From an uncultured Prevotellaceae bacterium (GTDB lineage: Bacteria; Bacteroidota; Bacteroidia; Bacteroidales; Bacteroidaceae), in the NCBI GenBank assembly GCA_947303855.1, contig CAMYZO010000012.1, positions 1 to 49,484 on the forward strand: DNA of 49,484 bases, read 5' to 3'. Positions 1-5,165 of the stretch are shown here, in pieces; positions within the stretch are counted from its first letter, which is position 1, and each line of letters starts with the position of its first letter. The position numbers and the translations under genes are program-made. Under the pieces are notes generated by a model. That model was not told where the DNA came from, made no database searches, and saw nothing but the letters and a program-made list of their open reading frames with translations.

Positions 1-101
1 AGAAGATGCTCGACAAGCTGGCTAAGACCAACATCATCCACAAGAACAAGGCCGCTAACCTGAAGTCGAGTCTTTGCAAGTACATCAACAAGCTGGGATA
101 A
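1..101 (+). CDS. rpsT: 30S ribosomal protein S20, C-terminal end (partial)
   Basis: The frame open from base 3 to the TAA at 99-101 encodes a Lys-rich C-terminus beginning [18 protein letters not shown] and ending YINKLG. This fits the C-terminal helix of ribosomal protein S20, which binds 16S rRNA in the small subunit. The 5' part lies outside the window. A strong terminator follows, then gyrB on the same strand. rpsT next to gyrB is, as I recall, a common Bacteroidales order, which supports the call. The visible fragment is short, so the name rests on the motif plus context. Confidence 0.85.
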   Translation, partial: KMLDKLAKTNIIHKNKAANLKSSLCKYINKLG

Positions 102-122
102 ACATTAAGCCCCAAGCATACG

Positions 123-156
123 GCGGTTGCACTACACAGGTGCAACCGCTTTTTTT
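123..156 (+). terminator. Rho-independent terminator of rpsT
   Basis: A perfect 9-bp stem (GCGGTTGCA at 123-131 and TGCAACCGC at 141-149) with a 9-nt loop is followed directly by seven T residues. This is a textbook intrinsic terminator and should separate rpsT from gyrB. Confidence 0.93.
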
Positions 157-168
157 GTGGTTTTTTAG

Positions 169-200
169 CAGATAAACTTCGTTTATCTGTACGTTTTTTT
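169..200 (+). promoter_or_regulatory. Perfect dyad plus T-run upstream of gyrB (second terminator or operator)
   Basis: CAGATAAAC at 169-177 and GTTTATCTG at 181-189 form a perfect 9-bp inverted repeat around TTC. As RNA this gives a C(UUC)G-capped hairpin, and seven T residues follow at 194-200, so it could be a second terminator. Its centre also sits where the -33 element of the gyrB promoter would be (TTCG at 178-181, 20 bp before the -7 box), so it could equally be an operator. Confidence 0.6.
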
Positions 201-201
201 G

Positions 202-209
202 TACCTTTG
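202..209 (+). promoter_or_regulatory. Bacteroidetes -7 box for gyrB (TACCTTTG)
   Basis: TACCTTTG matches the Bacteroidetes TAnnTTTG consensus and lies 25 bp before the gyrB ATG at 235. It shows that the in-frame upstream TTG at 199 lies inside the promoter and is not the start. Confidence 0.8.
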
Positions 210-234
210 CAACAAAATTGCAAAAACAGCCGAA

Positions 235-2214
235 ATGACAGAAGAAATGATACAGCAGGAGCAGGAGAACTACTCCGCGAGTAACATCCAGGTGCTTGAG
301 GGCCTTGAGGCCGTCCGCAAGCGCCCCGCCATGTATATTGGCGACATTAGCGAGAAGGGCCTCCATCACCTGGTCAACGAGACCGTCGACAACTCTATCG
401 ACGAGGCTATGGCCGGCTACTGTACCCACATTGAAGTAACCATCAATGCCGATAACTCCATTACCGTTCAGGACAACGGTCGCGGCATCCCCGTCGACGA
501 GCATGAGAAGATGCACAAGTCGGCCCTTGAGGTGGTCATGACCGTGCTCCATGCCGGCGGCAAGTTTGACAAGGGCTCCTACAAGGTGTCCGGCGGCTTG
601 CACGGCGTCGGTGTGTCCTGCGTCAACGCCCTGTCTACCCACATGATGTCGCAGGTGTTCCGCAACGGTCATATCTACCAGCAGGAGTATGAGAAGGGCA
701 AGCCCCTCTACGACGTGAAGATTGTCGGCGACACCGACCTGACTGGCACGCGCCAGCAGTTCTGGCCCGACGGCAGCATCTTCACCACCACAGAGTATAA
801 GTACGACATCATTGCCCGCCGCATGCGTGAGCTGGCCTACCTGAATGCCGGTATTACCATCACCCTTACCGACCTGCGCCCCAACGAAGAGGGCAACCTG
901 CGGGAGCCGGAGGTGTTCCACGCCAAGGACGGCCTGAAGGAGTTCGTACGCTACGTAGACCGTCACCGCACCCACCTCGTCGACGACGTCATCTACCTGA
1001 AGACCGAGAAGCAGGGCATTCCCATCGAGGTGGCCGTGATGTACAACACCGACTACTCGGAGAACATCCACTCGTATGTGAACAATATCAACACCATTGA
1101 AGGCGGTACCCACCTCGCCGGTTTCCGTGCCGCCCTGACGCGCACCCTGAAGAAATATGCCGACAACGACCCGCAGATATCCAAGCAGATAGAGAAGGCG
1201 AAGATAGAGATTGCTCCCGAGGACTTCCGCGAGGGCCTCACCGCCGTCATCAGCATCAAGGTGGCCGAGCCGCAGTTTGAGGGACAGACGAAGACCAAGC
1301 TGGGCAACTCCGAGGTGGCCGGTGCCGTACAGCAGGCCGTCGGCGAGGCGCTCGCCAACTATCTGGAGGAGCATCCCAAGGAGGCCAAGATGATCTGCGA
1401 CAAGGTGGTGCTGGCCGCTACGGCGCGTATCGCCGCCCGCAAGGCCCGTGAGAGCGTTCAGCGCAAGAACCCCATGACCGGCGGCGGACTGCCGGGCAAG
1501 CTGGCCGACTGCTCTAACAAAGACCCCAAGGACTGTGAGATCTTCCTCGTCGAGGGTGACTCCGCCGGTGGCTCCGCCAAACAGGGCCGTGACCGCCATT
1601 TCCAGGCCATCCTGCCCCTGCGCGGAAAAATCCTGAACGTTGAGAAGGTGCAGTGGCACCGTGTCTTCGAGGCCGAGTCGGTCATGAACATTATCCAGTC
1701 TATCGGCGTGCGCTTCGGCGTCGACGGCGAAGGTGACCGCGAGGCTAATGTCGACAAGCTGCGCTACGACAAGATTATCATCATGACCGACGCCGACGTC
1801 GATGGCTCACACATCGACACGCTCATCATGACCCTCTTCTACCGCTTCATGCCGAAGGTGATTCAGGAGGGCCACCTCTACATCGCCACACCGCCGCTTT
1901 ACAAGTGTACGTACAAGAAGAACTCCGAGTACTGCTACACTGAGCAGCAGCGTCAGGCCTTCATCGACAAGTACGTGGCCGGCGACAGCGACGACAAGGC
2001 TCTGCACACGCAGCGCTACAAAGGTCTGGGCGAGATGAACCCCGAGCAGCTGTGGGAGACCACCATGAACCCCGAGAACCGTCTGCTGAAGCAGGTCACC
2101 ATCGAGAATGCCGCTGAGGCCGACGAGATCTTCTCTATGCTCATGGGCGATGACGTGGAGCCGCGCCGACAGTTCATTGAGAAGAACGCCACCTACGCCA
2201 ACATCGACGCTTAA
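235..2214 (+). CDS. gyrB: DNA gyrase subunit B
   Basis: ATP-dependent type IIA topoisomerase subunit that, with GyrA, introduces negative supercoils. The 659-residue product has the GHKL ATPase start with RKRPAMYIG near residue 30 and the DNGRGIPVD loop. The TOPRIM segment starts with EGDSAGGSAKQGRD near residue 440 and has MTDADVDGSHI near residue 517. The C-terminal QRYKGLGEMNPEQLW motif is also present. Length and motifs are typical of Bacteroidales GyrB; ParE is less likely given the DVEPRRQFIEKNA ending and the rpsT context. ATG 235 was chosen because the promoter -7 box overlaps the longer frame. No Shine-Dalgarno is visible, as usual in this phylum. Confidence 0.96.
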   Translation: MTEEMIQQEQENYSASNIQVLEGLEAVRKRPAMYIGDISEKGLHHLVNETVDNSIDEAMAGYCTHIEVTINADNSITVQDNGRGIPVDEHEKMHKSALEVVMTVLHAGGKFDKGSYKVSGGLHGVGVSCVNALSTHMMSQVFRNGHIYQQEYEKGKPLYDVKIVGDTDLTGTRQQFWPDGSIFTTTEYKYDIIARRMRELAYLNAGITITLTDLRPNEEGNLREPEVFHAKDGLKEFVRYVDRHRTHLVDDVIYLKTEKQGIPIEVAVMYNTDYSENIHSYVNNINTIEGGTHLAGFRAALTRTLKKYADNDPQISKQIEKAKIEIAPEDFREGLTAVISIKVAEPQFEGQTKTKLGNSEVAGAVQQAVGEALANYLEEHPKEAKMICDKVVLAATARIAARKARESVQRKNPMTGGGLPGKLADCSNKDPKDCEIFLVEGDSAGGSAKQGRDRHFQAILPLRGKILNVEKVQWHRVFEAESVMNIIQSIGVRFGVDGEGDREANVDKLRYDKIIIMTDADVDGSHIDTLIMTLFYRFMPKVIQEGHLYIATPPLYKCTYKKNSEYCYTEQQRQAFIDKYVAGDSDDKALHTQRYKGLGEMNPEQLWETTMNPENRLLKQVTIENAAEADEIFSMLMGDDVEPRRQFIEKNATYANIDA

Positions 2215-2228
2215 AAATAGTTTTTTTG

Positions 2229-2307
2229 TTGCCACCTTGCTACCCTTGCCGTTTTCTGCTGATACACAGATAGTTACACGGTTGCAACAAGGGTGGCAAG
2301 GTGGCAA
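2229..2307. repeat. 20-bp inverted repeat between convergent genes
   Basis: The arms at 2229-2248 (TTGCCACCTTGCTACCCTTG) and 2288-2307 are complementary except for one T:G wobble, with a 39-nt loop. It fills the gap between gyrB (rightward) and the CYTH gene (leftward), and a T-run at 2221-2227 precedes it. It may act as a bidirectional terminator. Its length and CC-rich heptamer-like units also suggest a dispersed palindromic repeat. Confidence 0.75.
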
Positions 2308-2316
2308 CATATCTTT

Positions 2317-2793
2317 TCACCAATTCTTGAAGGGGTTCAGCCGCAGGTGGCTGTTATAGAAGCGGCGGTCGCCCGTCACCTCTTTCCCGATGAAATCGGG
2401 CTTTTCAAACGTTTCCTCGGGCGAAGAGAGCTCCACCTCGGCCATCACCAGCCCTTCATTGTCGCCATAGAACTCGTCGACCTCAAAGGTGTGGCTGCCG
2501 CTTTTCACTAAGTAGCGCGTCTTGTCGATGATGCCCGGCTCGCAGAGACGGAACAGCTGCTCTGCCTCGTCCAGCGTAATCTCTTTCTCAAACTCATAGC
2601 GGCTCAGGCCTCCGTCCAACGATGGCCCCTTGATGGTCAGATAGCCGCGTTCGCCGCGCACACGAACCCTTACCGTGCGTCCGTGGCCACTGCAGATATA
2701 GCCCTGCTTGATGTGGTCGTGGGCGTAGGCCTGAGCCTTGAAGTTCCTGTCGTGTCTGACCAGGAACTTCCGCTCAATCTCCATTCCGCTCAT
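2317..2793 (-). CDS. CYTH-domain protein (adenylate cyclase class IV / triphosphatase type)
   Basis: The 158-residue protein opens with MSGMEIERKFLV, the ExExK signature of the CYTH superfamily, whose members form a beta-tunnel that binds triphosphates with divalent metal. Further charged strands (RVRVRGERGYLTIKG, RYEFEKEI, EVDEFYG, AEVELSS, EVTGDRRF) match single-domain bacterial CYTH proteins, which in characterised cases are inorganic triphosphatases. Which substrate is used here cannot be told. The start may be the ATG at 2793 or at 2784 (MEIERKF). It lies 3 bp downstream of the small membrane gene's stop codon, so the two are almost certainly co-transcribed behind prfB. Confidence 0.88.
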   Translation of the reverse strand: MSGMEIERKFLVRHDRNFKAQAYAHDHIKQGYICSGHGRTVRVRVRGERGYLTIKGPSLDGGLSRYEFEKEITLDEAEQLFRLCEPGIIDKTRYLVKSGSHTFEVDEFYGDNEGLVMAEVELSSPEETFEKPDFIGKEVTGDRRFYNSHLRLNPFKNW

Positions 2794-2796
2794 GGC

Positions 2797-2952
2797 TTAG
2801 GAGACAATCCAGATGGAGTAGGCGGCGTAGCAGCAAGCCAGTGCTATGAGCACACCAATAATCCATTTGATGACTTTCTCACCCTGTTCTGCCTGTTTCT
2901 TCTCATAGGCCACCCGCTTAGGGTTGGTCTCCTTAGCTGTTTTCTTTGCCAT
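2797..2952 (-). CDS. Small 51-residue single-pass membrane protein
   Basis: An ATG at 2952 opens a 51-codon frame ending TAA at 2797-2799. The first half is very basic and hydrophilic (MAKKTAKETNPKRVAYEKKQ). The second half is one hydrophobic helix (VIKWIIGVLIALACCYAAYS) ending IWIVS. This suggests an N-in membrane protein with a cytosolic charged tail. It ends 3 bp before the CYTH start codon, so the pair is tightly coupled. I do not recognise a named family. It is too short for routine ORF cut-offs and easy to miss. Codon choice and layout support a real gene. Confidence 0.75.
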   Translation of the reverse strand: MAKKTAKETNPKRVAYEKKQAEQGEKVIKWIIGVLIALACCYAAYSIWIVS

Positions 2953-2962
2953 AGTTCTTTTT

Positions 2963-3293
2963 AATTAGTAATGAGTAATTAGTAATGAGTAATTGTGATT
3001 ACCTTTACAAATTGCTCTTTACGGTTTTTGTTATGCTTGTTAATAATTTAATAATTTCCACATTGTCATCCAATATCGACTTATATTCCGACTCTGACAG
3101 ATAACTTGCGGAATATAATCGTTGTAACCAGAACTTCGTTTCGTTGGATTCTTTTAATGCGATGGTCAGTTTTGTCAGAAAATTGACAATCCTGTCAGCA
3201 AATGCTTCTGTTTTCTTAACCACCACATTCTCAGCTCTTTCCATCATAATGAAGTAGTCATAATTACTAATTACTAATTTCTAATTACTAATT
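2963..3293. mobile_element. 331-bp element with 32-bp terminal inverted repeats around a mini-gene
   Basis: The arms at 2963-2994 and 3262-3293 match each other in inverted orientation at 29 of 32 positions. Both arms are themselves built of 7-bp units (TAATTAG/TAATGAG on the left, TAATTAC on the right). The element encloses one 80-codon gene and lies between prfB and the small membrane gene. The right arm ends inside the prfB stop codon. No target-site duplication or transposase is visible. Confidence 0.6.
3005..3247 (-). pseudogene. Four-helix-bundle (S23/IVS-type) protein, internally deleted
   Basis: The 80-residue frame starts MMERAENVVVKKTEAFADRIV, like helix 1 of the S23 family encoded in 23S rRNA intervening sequences. 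It then jumps to FLTKLTIALKESNETKFWL and YLSESEYKSILDDNVEIIKLL, which resemble the later helices. About 40 residues usually found between these parts, including the SKQLLRSGTSIGANxxE signature, are missing, although the frame stays open. It may be a decayed copy or a minimal helical hairpin that still works. The start may be 3247 or 3244. It lies within the inverted-repeat element and runs in the same direction as prfB. Confidence 0.65.
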
Positions 3294-4413
3294 ATTCATT
3301 GTTTTCTTGAGCAAACTCCATGAGGTAGGCCTTGATGAAGCCGTCCAGCTTGCCGTTCATGACGCTCTCCACGTCGCGGGTCTCGAAGTTCGTGCGGTGG
3401 TCTTTCACACGCTTGTCGTCGAAGACGTAGCTGCGTATCTGCGAGCCCCACTCAATCTTCTTCTTGCCCGCCTCAATCTTCGCCTGCGCCTCCATGCGCT
3501 TCTTCATGGCACGGTCGTAGAGCTGCGAGCGGAGCAGCGTCAGGGCGCGCTCCTTGTTCTTCGGCTGGTCGCGCGTCTCAGTGTTCTCAATGAGGATTTC
3601 CTCCTCCTCGCCCGTGTCAGGGTCGGTGTACCAGTAGCGCAGACGTACGCCCGACTCCACCTTGTTCACGTTCTGACCGCCGGCACCTGAGGAGCGGAAG
3701 GTGTCCCATGAGAGCTTGGCGGGGTCGACGTAGACCTCGATGGTGTCGTCGACGAGTGGTGTGACGAAGACCGAGGCAAACGACGTCATTCGCTTGCCCT
3801 GGGCGTTGTAGGGCGACACGCGTACCAGGCGGTGAACACCGTTCTCCGACTTCAGGTAGCCGTAGGCATACTCGCCGCCCTCAATCTGCATCGTTACGCT
3901 CTTGATGCCCGCATCCTCGCCGTCGAGCAGGTTCGAGATGGTCACCTTGTAGCCGTGAGCCTCGGCCCAGCGCATGTACATACGCATGAGCATCTGTGCC
4001 CAGTCCTGAGCCTCCGTGCCTCCGGCGCCGCTGTTAATCTTCAGCACGGCGTCCATGGGGTCTTCCTCCTGCCGCAGCATGTTCATCAGCTCCAGGTTCT
4101 CAATGGCGTCCATGGCCTTCTGGTAGGCCTCGTCCACCTCCTGCTCCGTCACCATCTCCTCTTTGTAGAAGTCGAAGGCCAGCTGCAGCTCGTCGGCCAT
4201 GGAGCGGCAGTCGTTGTAGCCGTCAATCCATTTCTTGATGGCCTTCACCTTCTTCATCTGCGCCTCGGCGCGCTTGGGGTCGTCCCAGAAGTCAGGGGCC
4301 TGTGTTCTGAGGTCTTCCTCTTCCCACTCTATCTGTTTCTGGTCAATGCGCAGGTAGTGTTTCAGCTTTTCCGTGCGGTCGAGCACGTCTTTCAGTTGGT
4401 CTTGCGTTATCAT
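3292..4413 (-). CDS. prfB: Peptide chain release factor 2
   Basis: Class I release factor that reads UGA and UAA stop codons and triggers peptide release on the ribosome. The 373-residue product has the catalytic GGQ at about 245-247 within SSGAGGQNVNKVES. The stop-codon recognition loop reads SPY near residue 200, in the place of the canonical RF2 SPF, and the C-terminal GSQIRSYVFDDKRVKDHRT is typical of RF2. Translation begins at ATG 4413 (MITQDQLKDVL), downstream of a full promoter; an in-frame TTG at 4458 lies within the -7 box. The autoregulatory +1 frameshift site common in prfB is absent: the equivalent position reads YLRID with no in-frame TGA. Confidence 0.96.
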   Translation of the reverse strand: MITQDQLKDVLDRTEKLKHYLRIDQKQIEWEEEDLRTQAPDFWDDPKRAEAQMKKVKAIKKWIDGYNDCRSMADELQLAFDFYKEEMVTEQEVDEAYQKAMDAIENLELMNMLRQEEDPMDAVLKINSGAGGTEAQDWAQMLMRMYMRWAEAHGYKVTISNLLDGEDAGIKSVTMQIEGGEYAYGYLKSENGVHRLVRVSPYNAQGKRMTSFASVFVTPLVDDTIEVYVDPAKLSWDTFRSSGAGGQNVNKVESGVRLRYWYTDPDTGEEEEILIENTETRDQPKNKERALTLLRSQLYDRAMKKRMEAQAKIEAGKKKIEWGSQIRSYVFDDKRVKDHRTNFETRDVESVMNGKLDGFIKAYLMEFAQENNE

Positions 4414-4447
4414 GATGGTAGCGTTTGCTTTGAATTGTTTTGCGATG

Positions 4448-4479
4448 CAAAGGTACAAACTAATTTTGTAACCACCAAA
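4448..4479 (-). promoter_or_regulatory. prfB promoter (-33 TTTG, -7 TACCTTTG)
   Basis: On the minus strand TTTG (4476-4479) is followed 20 bp later by TACCTTTG (4448-4455), the spacing of Bacteroidetes sigma-ABfr promoters. The box lies 35 bp upstream of the prfB ATG. Confidence 0.85.
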
Positions 4480-4535
4480 TATCGCGCGTACATAATTCTC
4501 GCCTGAAAAAGCATGACCGTGCAGTTACGCGACGG

Positions 4536-5105
4536 CTACTCTTCCGTTTCCGTCTTCGACTCCGTGACGAAGCAGGCTACCAGACCGTAGGTGATGGTGG
4601 GGCGAATCCAGATTTCCACGAGCAGGTAGTCGGTATACTCGTCTACGGGCTCCATGTAGATGTCCCAGTTGTAGAGCGTGGCAATGACCATGTCGACGAT
4701 GCAGATGGCCCACAGGTTGCTCTTGGTGTAGCTCTTCCAGTCTTTGCGTGCGTAGAAGAAGGTGAGCATGCAGAGCAGCAGCACCGAGAGCGTGAGGCAG
4801 ACTAAGTGCAGGGCGAAATAGGCCAGTGGCGGTGCAAAGAGAATGTCGCGCAGCAGCACTGTCATGCCCACGCAGATGGAGCACCAGTAGTTGAACTGGT
4901 GGACGGTGATACGGTAGTTAAAGAAGTACATCCATATCATCGCCAGACATGCTATGTAAAACACGTTGAGCACCAGCTCGTTCCAGACGTTGGCCACGCC
5001 GAAGTGGAAGATGGCGTAAATCATGATGGCCACTGAGAGCGTGCCACCGACGGCTGTTACCGCGATGTCGAAAATCTTGGCATTCTTCTTGAATCTTGTC
5101 TCCAT
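4536..5105 (-). CDS. Multi-pass membrane protein of unknown function
   Basis: The 189-residue protein has about five to six hydrophobic segments: roughly 13-35, 43-64, 70-95, 95-117, 128-150 and a weaker one near 168-182. The N-terminus is basic (METRFKKN) and the tail acidic (TESKTETEE). It has no lipobox and no recognisable enzyme motif. It lies about 60 bp downstream of the protease-fusion lipoprotein on the same strand and may be the last gene of the long leftward lipoprotein series. The 122-bp gap to prfB holds the prfB promoter. I do not recognise the family. Confidence 0.75.
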   Translation of the reverse strand: METRFKKNAKIFDIAVTAVGGTLSVAIMIYAIFHFGVANVWNELVLNVFYIACLAMIWMYFFNYRITVHQFNYWCSICVGMTVLLRDILFAPPLAYFALHLVCLTLSVLLLCMLTFFYARKDWKSYTKSNLWAICIVDMVIATLYNWDIYMEPVDEYTDYLLVEIWIRPTITYGLVACFVTESKTETEE

Positions 5106-5165
5106 ATCTGTTTGACAATTTTGTGCAGAGTTTGTTCGGTCGAAAACGGTGTATGCGGCAGAGGG

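Noticed and set aside
199..234. In-frame N-terminal extension of gyrB from a TTG
   Set aside because: The extension contains the -7 promoter box (TACCTTTG), which reads YLC; the same artefact occurs at prfB (4458).
85..1659. 524-codon open frame antisense to gyrB
   Set aside because: It is a shadow of the gyrB codon pattern, with no recognisable domain, and overlaps a certain gene and its promoter.
4380..4413. prfB programmed frameshift
   Set aside because: There is no in-frame TGA and no upstream AGGGGG-like sequence near codon 25; the frame is continuous.
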